From NCBI GenBank assembly GCA_947165745.1, contig CAMVBO010000004.1, positions 1-20,311 on the forward strand: a DNA stretch of 20,311 bases, given 5' to 3'. The stretch's first letter is position 1, and each line of letters starts with the position of its first letter. Of this stretch, positions 1 through 7,756 are shown in pieces. A program made the position numbers and the translations under genes. This DNA is from an uncultured Clostridia bacterium (lineage in GTDB: Bacteria > Bacillota_A > Clostridia > Christensenellales > Aristaeellaceae). The notes beneath the pieces were generated by a model, which saw only the letters and a list, made by a program, of their open reading frames with translations, did no database searches and had not been told where the DNA came from.

Positions 1-199
1 CGCTGGTCTTGGTGTAAGTGCCGCTGCCAAGAAGTGTCAGGCCACTCCCGCCGCCGCTGGGGATGTTTTCAATCGCGCTGACGAATCCCTCCGGGAAAGC
101 AAGCTGCCCGCTGGTGCCGCCCTTTGTGCGGATGGCGTTGGCGACGCTGGTCAGGTCGGTATCGAGCTGGCTGCTGTCCACAAGTTTGTCAAGGCTCAT
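1..199 (-). CDS. Tail fibre or minor tail protein, N-terminal part (cut by window edge)
   Basis: The first 66 codons are present, starting ATG at 199 in a TAATG overlap with the preceding fibre gene and with GGGAGG nine bases upstream. The reading begins MSLDKLVDSSQLDTDLTSVA and continues with NAIRTKGGTSGQLAFPEGFV then SAIENI, then a Gly/Ser linker. The AIR-K-GTS-x-x-FP-GF-x-x-AI pattern is a familiar N-terminal segment of clostridial phage tail and fibre proteins, often used as a repeat. The protein continues beyond the left edge, so its tip and function cannot be seen. Confidence 0.75.
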   Translation of the reverse strand, partial: MSLDKLVDSSQLDTDLTSVANAIRTKGGTSGQLAFPEGFVSAIENIPSGGGSGLTLLGSGTYTKTS

Positions 200-1917
200 T
201 AGTAGTTACCTCCCTGCCATGTGGCAAGCGTCATCGTTGTCACAGCGCCGTCGCTTCCGACCACCAGGAACTTCCCTGCCTCAGAACTGCCAAGGTTGTT
301 ATCCAGCTTGCTGTCGTAGAGGTGGGTGAGGTCGTCATTTATATCCCATTCGTTGTAATACCAGGTGTCCGCTACGTCCTCGCCTGAAACGATACTGTAG
401 AACAGGCCGTCGTACCCGTCAGACGCTGAAAACTTCGCTGTCCATGCGCCGGGAGTGTCATCGTAATACACGAGCGGAGCAAACAGCTCTGTTCCGTCGT
501 TTTTAGTGACATGAGCAACGACGGTATCCGCGCCGCTCGAAATCGCAGCATCAATGTCGTTCCAGGCCGGGCCGCTTCTAACCAGGCTTCTTCCGTCAAG
601 CGTGAAGTCGAGAACGACGGTCTTTGGGTCGCTCCAGGTGGGAAGCGGGTCTGATCCCGGGAGAAGCCCGGGCATGAGCGTCAGCACTTGTCCAGCCGTC
701 CCGCCTGTCGGAAGCGAAGGAACCGTAACATTGCCGGTCTGCCCGTTCACGCTCTGCACCGGAGCCGCAGCAGCAGCGCCGGAGGCGTTGACAAAGCCGC
801 TGTCGTTGGTCAGGTCGCTCGTCTTGCTGGGGATTGTCTTTGTGCTGATGCTGTTCCAGTAGCTGCCGCTGACAAAGGTCACCCGCATACTGGTCTGGTT
901 CGCGCTGGCAAAAATCCATGCAGAACCGGACGGCCCGATGGCAGCTTTGCTGACAAGGTAGAAAATCTCGTCGCTTATTTTGCACAGAACAGTCTTCCCC
1001 GCCGTGACTGCCGCCGTGACCTCCGCTTCCGTGGTCGAGTTGTAGGTGGCCCAGAAGACCTCCTCCACACTGCCGCCGCTTTCGCCGTCCATCACGTCGA
1101 ACGTGTGCGCACCCTGCGCGTCGGTGATCGTCACCCGGTGCCCGCCGGTGATCGTCGCCACGGAGACCTCCGGAGAGAATCCGTCGTCACCCGGGTCGCC
1201 TTTTGCTCCCGGGTCTCCGTTGTCTCCGTCCATGACGTCGAACACATAGGTGTTGTCGGCATCCACGATGGTGACCCGGTGGCCTCCGGTGATCGCCGTC
1301 ACGCTCACGTCCGGGCTGATGCCGTCATCGCCCCGGTCGCCCTTGGGGCCTGGGTCTCCCGGATCGCCGTCTCTGCCGTCGAACTCGCCGCTGGCCTTGG
1401 CTTCCGCCAGCGCGGTGGCGATGCTCTCGTCGATACCGTCGGCAGCTGCCACGGCCTGGTCGCGCGCCGCGCCGGCAACGTCTGCCGCGTTGTCCGCTTC
1501 CTCCGCTGCATCGGCGATCTCCTGCCGCAGGTCCTCGATAGCGTCCAGGATGGCCTGTGCTTCCGCGCTCTTCACGACCCAGTTGGTGTAGCCGATGTTC
1601 TCCTCATAGGTGTAGTCCTGGGGCTTCAGCTTGGGCTGCACTTTGACCCAGTCCGTCAGCACGGTCTTGCCCTCGTCTGGCTGGACGAAGACGGAGATCA
1701 CGATGGGCGCCGCGGTCTGCAGGATGATGTTGGGCACCCGGCACTCCCAGCGGCTGCCGTCCGCCTCCGCCTCCACCACGATGGCCCGGGTCAGCATGGG
1801 GTTGGCAAAGTGCAGACAGGGCTGGCTGTCGGTGCCCTCAATGTACAGGACGCGGTCCACGTCCCACTGGACGAAGGACGGCTTCTTGCCGTCAATGTCT
1901 GTGATTCTTACATTCAT
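199..1917 (-). CDS. Collagen-like tail fibre protein
   Basis: A 572-residue fibre protein. Residues 1 to about 115 look like a BppU-type attachment domain (FVQWDVDRVLYIEG, ISVFVQPDEGKTVL, DYTYEENIGYTNW). Residues about 120-178 are an Ala-rich coiled coil. From residue 181 collagen-like GXY triplets (GRDGDPGDPGPKGDRGDDG) alternate with two copies of a small beta module ending FDVMDG. The distal half has a SKTSDLTNDSGF motif (about 360) and PVQSVNGQTGNVTV (about 383), both common in gut phage fibres, followed by a beta-rich tip. Its TAA shares one base with the next ATG (TAATG). Attachment to the virion by the N terminus and host binding by the C terminus are inferred. Confidence 0.85.
   Translation of the reverse strand: MNVRITDIDGKKPSFVQWDVDRVLYIEGTDSQPCLHFANPMLTRAIVVEAEADGSRWECRVPNIILQTAAPIVISVFVQPDEGKTVLTDWVKVQPKLKPQDYTYEENIGYTNWVVKSAEAQAILDAIEDLRQEIADAAEEADNAADVAGAARDQAVAAADGIDESIATALAEAKASGEFDGRDGDPGDPGPKGDRGDDGISPDVSVTAITGGHRVTIVDADNTYVFDVMDGDNGDPGAKGDPGDDGFSPEVSVATITGGHRVTITDAQGAHTFDVMDGESGGSVEEVFWATYNSTTEAEVTAAVTAGKTVLCKISDEIFYLVSKAAIGPSGSAWIFASANQTSMRVTFVSGSYWNSISTKTIPSKTSDLTNDSGFVNASGAAAAAPVQSVNGQTGNVTVPSLPTGGTAGQVLTLMPGLLPGSDPLPTWSDPKTVVLDFTLDGRSLVRSGPAWNDIDAAISSGADTVVAHVTKNDGTELFAPLVYYDDTPGAWTAKFSASDGYDGLFYSIVSGEDVADTWYYNEWDINDDLTHLYDSKLDNNLGSSEAGKFLVVGSDGAVTTMTLATWQGGNY
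1084..1323 (-). repeat. 141-bp tandem repeat in the collagen-like fibre
   Basis: Copy A (1323-1183) and partial copy B (1182-1084) encode G-[IF]-S-P-[DE]-V-S-V followed by ITGGHRVTI and FDVMDG. Copy A also carries the GDNGDPGAKGDPGDD collagen triplets that join it to copy B. The two copies have the same spacing but differ at many bases, so the duplication is not recent or is under diversification. Confidence 0.9.
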
Positions 1918-2705
1918 GTGCTTGCCCTCGCATTTCTGATGATCACGATGCCGCTGCCGCCTGCGCCGCCGGCCAGACAGCCTTCGCTGTCATGGACGTA
2001 TGCAAACGCAGATCCGCCGCCGCCGCCCGCGCCAGTGTTCGCCTGGCCGTTGGCTCCTGCGGAATGCGTTCCGGAGATCCCGCCGCCTGCGCCGCCGCCG
2101 GTCGTTCCGCCTGCGCCTGCAGGTTTTTCGGTGGCCGATGCTCCGGCAGATCCACCGCCGCCGCCCGCGCCGTACTTCACTCCCGGGTTGTACAGCGTAT
2201 TCGCATCGCCAAAAGCATAGGCGCCATCGCCGCCTGCACCGCCGTTTCGTGCGCTGTCTCTTGTCCTGGCGCCGACGCCGCCGGCTGCCCCGGCCCCGGA
2301 TGCCGCCGTAACATTGTCAAAACTTGTAGACATGCCTGGGCCGCCAACAGTCACGCTGTATGCAACATCCTTCGTCAGTTGCTTGGTCGCGGTCTTCGTC
2401 TCGCCTCCGTTGCCTCCAGCGCCGCCGTATGCAAAGTAGTTGTTCCCGTCGGCACTGATAAAGGCGTCCTCACCAGCAGAACCAGACGCCCCGCCGCCGA
2501 CAGCGAAGATCTCCACATCCACATTTTTGCTGAAGGTAATGGTCGTGGTGGGACCGGAAGGCGCGTTCGCCGGTCTTTGGAAAATCAGCTCCCAGTTGTC
2601 GCCGGTTTCAGCTTTGCGCTCGATAGGCGCAAGTCCGGTGTAGGTGTACGCCGGCAGCTTGCTTGCGCCGCCTGCGCTGCCGTATCTTGTCGCTGCAATG
2701 ATCAT
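1914..2705 (-). CDS. Glycine-rich tail adhesin
   Basis: A 263-residue protein. After an N-terminal part ending near a FSKNVDVEIFAVGGG strand (about 60-72), the remainder is dominated by GGGG, GAGG and GGAGG runs, ending GGAGGSGIVIIRNAR. This matches phage adhesins whose polyglycine helices pack as a sandwich with variable host-binding loops between them (the gp38-type theme), and GGSGIVIIR is a common ending of such domains. AGGGGG lies upstream of the ATG. The stop overlaps the next start as ATGA. The loops between glycine runs are likely specificity determinants; the receptor is unknown. Confidence 0.8.
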   Translation of the reverse strand: MIIAATRYGSAGGASKLPAYTYTGLAPIERKAETGDNWELIFQRPANAPSGPTTTITFSKNVDVEIFAVGGGASGSAGEDAFISADGNNYFAYGGAGGNGGETKTATKQLTKDVAYSVTVGGPGMSTSFDNVTAASGAGAAGGVGARTRDSARNGGAGGDGAYAFGDANTLYNPGVKYGAGGGGGSAGASATEKPAGAGGTTGGGAGGGISGTHSAGANGQANTGAGGGGGSAFAYVHDSEGCLAGGAGGSGIVIIRNARAST

Positions 2706-2717
2706 GCGCGCACCCCC

Positions 2718-3713
2718 TCAGGGAAAGATGGCCACGTTCATGACGATGGTCTCCGTGGTGGTATTGGATGCCTCGAAAGTCACCTCGTCCGTGCCCTGGG
2801 CCGTCATGACCACATTGGCGTCCGCCGCGGCCTCCAGGCTCGCGGGAGCCGGGCTGTAGATGATCAGGTTCGTGGCGGTCGCGCCCACGCAGCTCTTTAC
2901 CCAGCTGCTGCCGGGTGCCAGCTCGATCGCATGTGTGATGACCTTGTCCTGCTTCCCGGTTACGGCGGCGCTGGCCGCTGTCGCCGCCTGCAGCGCATCG
3001 CTTGCGTCAGATCGCGCCTGCGATGCGTTCTGGGACGCCGTCTGCGCCTGGCTTGCTACCGCGCCTGCCGCCGCAACCGCCGCCGCAGCCGCCTCCTGCG
3101 CGGCCTGGCTGTCCAGCAGAATTTCCTTAAACTCTTCATAGGTAAGTTCCGGATCTTCTTCTTTGGCCGCCGCGTAGGCCGTCACTTTGCCCAGCAGCGT
3201 CGAAGTCGTCACGCCGCCCTCGGTCCGGGTGAAAACCAGGTACCCGTCGCTGTTGATGCTCAGACTGTTTTCGCCCACGTAGATGCCTTGCCCCGCTTTG
3301 GTGTAGGCCTCCGCGGCATCCGCCGCAAACGCCTCCAGCTGCGCGTAGAGGCTTGCCGGCGGATCCTCGTAGTTGTCGGCGCCGTAGGGGTCGGGAGACG
3401 GCTGCACGATGCCCAGGTCCGTCCAGATGGTTGGTATCACCACCGCGCCGTTCGTGTTCGTGCCGTAGAGCCCGAAGAGCAGGTGCACGTTCTCCCGCTG
3501 CAGCATGACGGGCGGGATGTCCAGGTACTCGCTCATCACCGGCACGTCGATCATGGAATCCTGCGCCCGGAACACGGCGATCTTGCTCAGATTCTCCCAC
3601 TCGCTGCTCAGGCCCAACCTGATCTTCACGGCGTCGTAGTTCTTGCCCAGGCGCGTCAGCGTCTCCCGATTCACGGCCCAGGCCTTGTTGCTGTTGATTC
3701 TGATTTCAAACAT
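2718..3713 (-). CDS. Tail fibre protein with BppU-like N terminus and Ala-rich coiled coil
   Basis: A 331-residue fibre protein. Residues 1 to about 115 resemble the N-terminal attachment domain of baseplate upper proteins (VKIRLGLSSEWENLSKIAVF, a DIPPVML strand, VVIPTIWTDLG). A short helical linker and a small beta segment (LSINSDGYLVF) follow. Residues about 195-255 are an Ala/Gln/Ser-rich coiled coil expected to form a trimeric shaft, and the last 75 residues form a beta-rich tip (LAPGSSWVKSCVGATATNLIIY). GGGAGG nine bases before the ATG overlaps the end of the previous gene, and the intergenic gap is 6 bases. Host attachment by the tip is inferred. Confidence 0.78.
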   Translation of the reverse strand: MFEIRINSNKAWAVNRETLTRLGKNYDAVKIRLGLSSEWENLSKIAVFRAQDSMIDVPVMSEYLDIPPVMLQRENVHLLFGLYGTNTNGAVVIPTIWTDLGIVQPSPDPYGADNYEDPPASLYAQLEAFAADAAEAYTKAGQGIYVGENSLSINSDGYLVFTRTEGGVTTSTLLGKVTAYAAAKEEDPELTYEEFKEILLDSQAAQEAAAAAVAAAGAVASQAQTASQNASQARSDASDALQAATAASAAVTGKQDKVITHAIELAPGSSWVKSCVGATATNLIIYSPAPASLEAAADANVVMTAQGTDEVTFEASNTTTETIVMNVAIFP

Positions 3714-3719
3714 GTGTTA

Positions 3720-4094
3720 CTACCTCCCGGCAGCGATCCACTGCGCCGCCGCGCTCAGGGTGAATCCACTGCTGCTTACGTTGGAGACGGTGCCCGCCGT
3801 GGCGATGACCACGGGGGCGCTTTTGTATTTCACAGGGAAGACGACAGCGCCGGCCTCCGCCGTGCCGCTCTGCACCAGGTCCGTCTGCTTCACAGCGGCC
3901 CGCAGGGAGCCGATGGCGGTGTCCGTGTCCTCCTGCCACTGGCTCAGCTTCTCCGCGTCCACCTGGCTGCCGGCGCCTACCGCCTCATCGATGCTGTCGT
4001 CGATATAGCGGATGAGGCGCACCAGGTAGTCCCGGAGCTGGGCGATCTGCGCCTCCGGCATCCCGGAGAGCATCGGGGGATATTCCTTCCTCAT
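3720..4094 (-). CDS. Short tail protein with lectin-like C-terminal domain
   Basis: A 124-residue protein in an ATGA overlap with the nozzle gene and with GGGGAG six bases before the ATG. The N-terminal 60 residues are helical (LRDYLVRLIRYIDDSIDEAVG, then a Gln/Asp-rich helix) and would trimerise or attach to the tail. The C-terminal 55 residues (VVFPVKYKSAPVVIATAG, then SSSGFTLSAAAQWIAAGR) follow the pattern of the H-type lectin or gp53-like fibre tip: FP, a hydrophobic strand, and a terminal W-I-A-A-G. A role as a short fibre or needle contacting surface glycans is likely but inferred. The stop codon region also supplies the GGGAGG for the next gene. Confidence 0.7.
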   Translation of the reverse strand: MRKEYPPMLSGMPEAQIAQLRDYLVRLIRYIDDSIDEAVGAGSQVDAEKLSQWQEDTDTAIGSLRAAVKQTDLVQSGTAEAGAVVFPVKYKSAPVVIATAGTVSNVSSSGFTLSAAAQWIAAGR

Positions 4095-5827
4095 ACGTCG
4101 CTCCCCTGCTCCAGGATCCGGGTGATGGAGTAGATCTTGATCTCGCCCTCGCCCATGATCCTGAGCTCCATGTGGTTGCAGCGCCGGGGTCGCACCGGGA
4201 TCGTCACGGAGTTGAGTCCCTTGAAGTGCACCTTCCCGCTGTAGCGCCAGACTCCGTCGCTGTCATACTGCAGGAACAGCTCCGCCCTCGTCCCGGCGGG
4301 TGCGCTCAGCATGATGTCGTAGCGCGACGTGTACTTCTTATTCTGATACTCGTAGTAGAGGATGCCGCTCTGGGCCATCCAGGGCAGCCGGGTCTCCTTC
4401 TCGCCCACCGCGCCGGTCAGGTCCCACAGCACGCCGTCCGCGTCCAGGGCGTACAGGCTGTCGTCCAGCCGCGCCATGTCCGTCAGGTGCAGGTCGTCTT
4501 CCTTCGCCCAAATCTTGTTGGCAATGTCATAGCAGAACAGGCTCCAGTGGTTCTGGGCGTCCCGCATGGAGATATAATAGTAGGCGCCCACGGTGCCGCC
4601 CACGGCGTCGTAGTACATCTCGTCGCCCAGGGGCTCGCTCACAGCCTGGGGGAAGCCACCCTGGAAGGCCACGATGTCCTGCCGGGATTTATACAGCAGG
4701 ATCTCGTTCACGATGCTCAGGCTCCGGTCGGAGCCCTGCTGCACGCCGCGCTCGGGGGATTCGATGATGCTGTGCGCGCCCCGGGGGCTGATCGTTACCC
4801 TGTGGGACGTCGCTTCCTTGAAGAAGGTGGGGTAGCCCAGGTAGCTCACCGCGCCGGTCCAGGGGCCGTCGGAGCCCACGCTGGCCGTCCAGCTGTCGGT
4901 GCTCAGGCCCATGTAGCTGCGCCAGTTTTTGAAGTCGCCCAGGGCGCAGCAGTAGATCTCGTTGAGCATCTTGCCGTCGGCGCCCTTGCCGTAGTAGCAT
5001 CCCCACAGCCGGTTCTGGCTCTCGCAGACGAAGTCCATCTGCGGCACCGTCCGGCTCAGGATAATGCCCTGGGAGGCCTGTGTGGGGTCCTGCGTGTCGA
5101 TCAGGCCCACCACCACGATGTAGTCCGGCCCGACCGCGTAGATCGCCTTGGTGCCGTCCAGGACCGTAGGGTAGCGGCTGTGGCTGATCTCCACGCCGTC
5201 GTGCTCCTTGAAGTACTGCGTGAGCTGATAGGGCAGCCCGGTGAAGGTGATCCTGGTGTAAACCGTCGATACCGTCACCCACTCAGTCCTGGCCTCGCTC
5301 CACTGCTTCAGACTGTTGTGTGCGGTGTCGTACCAGTAGCTGCCGTTGCTGGGGTCGGTGGGCGCCGTGTCGCTGGTGACATAGGGCAGATCCGCGCCGC
5401 TCACGTTGCACAGGGCGTAGGTCTCGCCGGTCGGCATGGTCTGGGTGAACTCCATGCTGCCGTAGTCCGTGGGATCCTGCGTGTTGAAGTACATCTTGTC
5501 CGGGAAGATCACCACGTAGGCGCCCATGCTCACCATCTGCTTGTGCCCGTCGGAAAGCCCTGTCACCGGCGTGGCGGCCCCGTCGTAGTAGAGGGTGCCG
5601 TTATCCACCCAGAGCAGCTTGTCCTTGGCCAGCAGGCCCTGGGGCTTCGTGAGCTTCCGCACCATGCCGCGCCGCTTGCGGGTAGCCAGCATCGGGAAGT
5701 CCCGGGTGCTCAGGTTCAGGGTGTCGTACATCTCTCCCCGGCGGATCTTGAGATGGTGGTTATATCCGTAGAAGGTCTCCACGACGTCCTTGCTCTGGGG
5801 AGAGATCGGCACGCGGGGCAGTCTCAC
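4091..5827 (-). CDS. Propeller-like tail nozzle/hub structural protein
   Basis: About 578 residues, beta-rich throughout, with repeated strand-turn units typical of the propeller-like nozzle proteins of short-tailed phages (P22 gp10 or T7 gp12 type roles). Recognisable segments are MYDTLNLSTRDFPMLATR (about 33-50), CESQNRLWGCYYGKG (about 263-277), GDFKNW and DSWTASVGSDGPWTGAVSYLG, FFKEATSHRV (about 333), and GVQQGSDRSL. A GTG start at 5827 is chosen over the GTG three codons upstream (5836): GGGAGG abuts the upstream GTG with no space but lies 8 bases before the one at 5827, which also forms a GTGA overlap with the preceding stop. The family pattern is strong; the exact position in the tail is inferred. 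Confidence 0.78.
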   Translation of the reverse strand: MRLPRVPISPQSKDVVETFYGYNHHLKIRRGEMYDTLNLSTRDFPMLATRKRRGMVRKLTKPQGLLAKDKLLWVDNGTLYYDGAATPVTGLSDGHKQMVSMGAYVVIFPDKMYFNTQDPTDYGSMEFTQTMPTGETYALCNVSGADLPYVTSDTAPTDPSNGSYWYDTAHNSLKQWSEARTEWVTVSTVYTRITFTGLPYQLTQYFKEHDGVEISHSRYPTVLDGTKAIYAVGPDYIVVVGLIDTQDPTQASQGIILSRTVPQMDFVCESQNRLWGCYYGKGADGKMLNEIYCCALGDFKNWRSYMGLSTDSWTASVGSDGPWTGAVSYLGYPTFFKEATSHRVTISPRGAHSIIESPERGVQQGSDRSLSIVNEILLYKSRQDIVAFQGGFPQAVSEPLGDEMYYDAVGGTVGAYYYISMRDAQNHWSLFCYDIANKIWAKEDDLHLTDMARLDDSLYALDADGVLWDLTGAVGEKETRLPWMAQSGILYYEYQNKKYTSRYDIMLSAPAGTRAELFLQYDSDGVWRYSGKVHFKGLNSVTIPVRPRRCNHMELRIMGEGEIKIYSITRILEQGSDV

Positions 5828-6195
5828 AGGCGCCACCTCCCGCGGGTGATGGGCGGATGCGTCCGGTTGTACCAGGCGGTGAAGTCCTCGTAGGCCTGGT
5901 TGAACATGGCGCTGAACTGGTCGTACTTGGAGACCTCGTTGTTCTCCAGGGCGATCCTGGACTTGAGATACCAGCCGTACACGTCGTCGGCGTAGGGCAC
6001 CGGCACCAGCAGCTCCGCCTCGTCATCCGTGTAGCCCTCGAAGGGATACCACTCCATTTGATGCCCGTGGTGGGTCATAATGACTTCGTGCCAGATCTTG
6101 CCGTCCAGGGTGGAGAGCCAGCTCACCTTCTGCGCTGTCGTGTACTGGTTCGGCATCAGCTCGTCAGTCTTTTCAATTGCTTCCTGGATCGTCAT
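5824..6195 (-). CDS. Head-tail adaptor-like phage protein
   Basis: A 123-residue protein between the capsid module and the tail nozzle gene, where head completion or adaptor proteins are found. It starts MTIQEAIEKTDELMPNQYT and continues VSWLSTLDGKIWHEVI, a helical pattern seen in clostridial phage proteins at this location. The second half (LLVPVPYADDVYGWYLKSRI, then an FNQAYEDFTAWYNR helix) resembles connector proteins that line up under the portal. GGAG lies upstream of the ATG. Its stop overlaps the next gene in a GTGA arrangement. The adaptor role is inferred from context and pattern, not from a catalytic motif. Confidence 0.7.
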   Translation of the reverse strand: MTIQEAIEKTDELMPNQYTTAQKVSWLSTLDGKIWHEVIMTHHGHQMEWYPFEGYTDDEAELLVPVPYADDVYGWYLKSRIALENNEVSKYDQFSAMFNQAYEDFTAWYNRTHPPITRGRWRL

Positions 6196-6209
6196 GTGTT
6201 CGCTCCTAT

Positions 6210-6235
6210 AAAACAGGCCACCGCTAAGGGTGGCC
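6210..6235 (-). terminator. Hairpin plus T-tract after the capsid module, possible attenuator
   Basis: On the minus strand GGCCACC-CTTAGC-GGTGGCC forms a perfect 7-bp stem followed by TGTTTTATAGGAG. It sits about 20 bases after the stop of the small capsid-associated gene and runs straight into the ribosome binding site of the next gene. The T-run is only four long, so partial read-through is likely; that would lower tail gene expression relative to capsid genes. Confidence 0.6.
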
Positions 6236-6255
6236 GGATTACATTGCCTTTTTTA

Positions 6256-6495
6256 TCAGGCCTTGTCAGATTTCATGGCGTCGCTCTGGTCGTACATGTA
6301 GTCCTCGGCGGCCTGAGCTCTTTCGATCTCATACGCCACCTCGGGCGGCACTTCCACGGTCTCGCCCTTGGGCATGATGTAGTTCACGCCGTTGATGCCC
6401 ACGAAAAAGTTGGGGTCCTCACCCTTGCGGGCGCGGGGGATGGTGACCTTCACGCGCTGGGGCGCTTCGGTCGCAGTAGTGGTCTTGGTAGCCAT
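6256..6495 (-). CDS. Small conserved-type protein downstream of the capsid gene
   Basis: A 79-residue protein with an AAAGGAG ribosome binding site. It has a Thr-rich start, then a compact stretch VKVTIPRARKGEDPNFFVGING followed by NYIMPKGETVEVPPEVAYEIE that looks like a small beta-fold with a helical end. Short proteins with this pattern commonly follow N4-gp56-type capsid genes in clostridial phages; I do not know an established function. A capsid decoration or head accessory role is possible from position and from its placement before a terminator-like hairpin, inside the highly expressed part of the operon. Confidence 0.75.
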   Translation of the reverse strand: MATKTTTATEAPQRVKVTIPRARKGEDPNFFVGINGVNYIMPKGETVEVPPEVAYEIERAQAAEDYMYDQSDAMKSDKA

Positions 6496-6514
6496 TGAAA
6501 CTCCTTTCCTATTT

Positions 6515-6560
6515 GCCTTCCCCTTGAGGGGAAGGTGCCCCGGAGGGGCGGATGAGGTGT
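6515..6560. repeat. REP-like double palindrome between capsid and small capsid-associated gene
   Basis: On the plus strand CCTTCCCC-TTGA-GGGGAAGG (6516-6535) is followed by GCCCC-GGA-GGGGC (6537-6549) and then GGATGAGGTGT. From memory, this CTTCCCC..GGGGAAGGTG..GGATGAGGTG form is a common dispersed repeat in Oscillospiraceae-type genomes. It fills most of the gap between two virion genes. A second copy lies in the scaffold gene. Confidence 0.7.
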
Positions 6561-6567
6561 AAATGGA

Positions 6568-6609
6568 CGCGCGGGGAGCCGGGAAGGAGGGAAAACCCGG
6601 CCCCTCGCG
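6568..6609. repeat. GC-rich inverted repeat downstream of the capsid gene
   Basis: On the minus strand CGCG-A-GGGG-CCGGG can pair with CCCGG-CT-CCCC-G-CGCG across a pyrimidine-rich loop (TTTTCCCTCCTT). No T-tract follows, so it is not a standard terminator. Lying 18 bases after the capsid stop, it could protect the capsid mRNA 3' end or pause transcription; this is inference. Confidence 0.5.
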
Positions 6610-6626
6610 GTCCTGGGGAAGTTAGC

Positions 6627-7742
6627 TTAGTAGTTGCTGGCGTCGGTGGCAGCGAAGGAGCTGACGCTCATAACGCGCAGAAGGCGCTCGGGGTACAGGA
6701 TGGTGGCGCCGTTGGTCATGAACTTGTAGCCGATGGTGCTGAACTGGTTCAGGGGGCCGCCGATCTCGTCCTTGTCGTGCACGATCATCTCCAGACCGCC
6801 GCCTTCCGGGTCGATGATGCCGAAAGCGTCGCGCCCGAAGAAGTAGGTTGCATAGGTGGCGCCGGAGCTCTTGTTGTTGTAGCTCACGGTGTTGATGGTG
6901 CCCTTCAGCACGGGGGCGTCCACGTTCTCGATGAATCTGCAGCCGTGGAGCTCGCCGATCTCGCCGTTGAAGATCTCGGTGGTGGCGGCGTACTTGTGGA
7001 CTTCCAGCCAGGCGTCGGAGGCGCGCAGGTCGTGGGCCACAGAGGGGTGGATCACGGCGAAGTACTTGCCGTTGATCTTGGGGGCGCGGTCCTTTTTGAG
7101 GATGGTGACAGCCATGTTCACCATCTCCGGGGTCAGCAGGGACCAGCCGTCCGCGCCGCCGGTGCCGCCGCCGGCGCCCATCGTGGCCGGGGTGGTGGGG
7201 GTGCTGATGTAAGCGCCGGTGTCCTTGTTGATGTTGTCGCAGTAGAGGACGTTGGTGCCGGTCAGCAGGGCGTTGCGGGTCAGGGCCTCCTGGGTCTCAG
7301 CGGCGGAAGCGCCCATCTCTTCGGTGGCGCCAAGGATGACGTCGTCAAAGGCCTGGAGCTCCAGCACGTCACTGATGGAGGTGTAGGTGCCGTACTGATC
7401 CACGGTGCCGATCAGGTTGGTCACGCCGAAGTCCTGGCCGGTGGGGATGACCGCCTCGGTCAGCTTGCTGGCACGGGCGAAGGTGTTCCACTTGCGCCAC
7501 TCAACCTGGCCCTTGTGGTTCTTGGGCAGGCGCTGCTTCTTGCCAAACTGCGCATAGCGCAGCTCCATGCGGGCGTTCTCCAGGAGCTCGGTGTCGTAGA
7601 ACTCCTTCAGCTCGGGAGCCATCGCGTTGGTGGTGGTGCGGGCGGTCTGGTTGCCGGTGTAGGCGTTGGTGATGTTCGCGGTCGCATTGACTGAGGTGCC
7701 AGCATCCGCGAAGAACTGAATCATCAGTTTAAAAAGGGACAT
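6627..7742 (-). CDS. Major capsid protein, N4-gp56 family
   Basis: A 371-residue coat protein of the HK97-fold N4-gp56 family, which forms the icosahedral head. Family signatures are strong: EFYDTELLENARMELRYAQFG (about residues 47-67), the basic KKQRLPKNHKGQVEWRKW stretch, L-TEAVIPTG, VDQYGTY-SISDVLELQAFDDV, and a TRNALLTGTNVLYCDN segment. The C-terminal half has the expected loop with a conserved HP in AVIHPSVAHDLR. GAGGAG lies just upstream of the ATG, and only 14 bases separate it from the scaffold stop. The first residues (MSLFKLMIQFFADAG) echo the start of the scaffold protein. Length and order are normal for the family. This is the most secure functional call in the window. Confidence 0.94.
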   Translation of the reverse strand: MSLFKLMIQFFADAGTSVNATANITNAYTGNQTARTTTNAMAPELKEFYDTELLENARMELRYAQFGKKQRLPKNHKGQVEWRKWNTFARASKLTEAVIPTGQDFGVTNLIGTVDQYGTYTSISDVLELQAFDDVILGATEEMGASAAETQEALTRNALLTGTNVLYCDNINKDTGAYISTPTTPATMGAGGGTGGADGWSLLTPEMVNMAVTILKKDRAPKINGKYFAVIHPSVAHDLRASDAWLEVHKYAATTEIFNGEIGELHGCRFIENVDAPVLKGTINTVSYNNKSSGATYATYFFGRDAFGIIDPEGGGLEMIVHDKDEIGGPLNQFSTIGYKFMTNGATILYPERLLRVMSVSSFAATDASNY

Positions 7743-7756
7743 AGTTTTCTCCTCTC

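Noticed and set aside
688..6498. Plus-strand open frames opposite the fibre and nozzle genes (688-2220, 1992-4133, 4172-5893, 5857-6498)
   Set aside because: Antisense shadows rich in Arg, Ala, His and Val; the minus-strand genes have recognisable domains, Shine-Dalgarno sites and tight overlaps.
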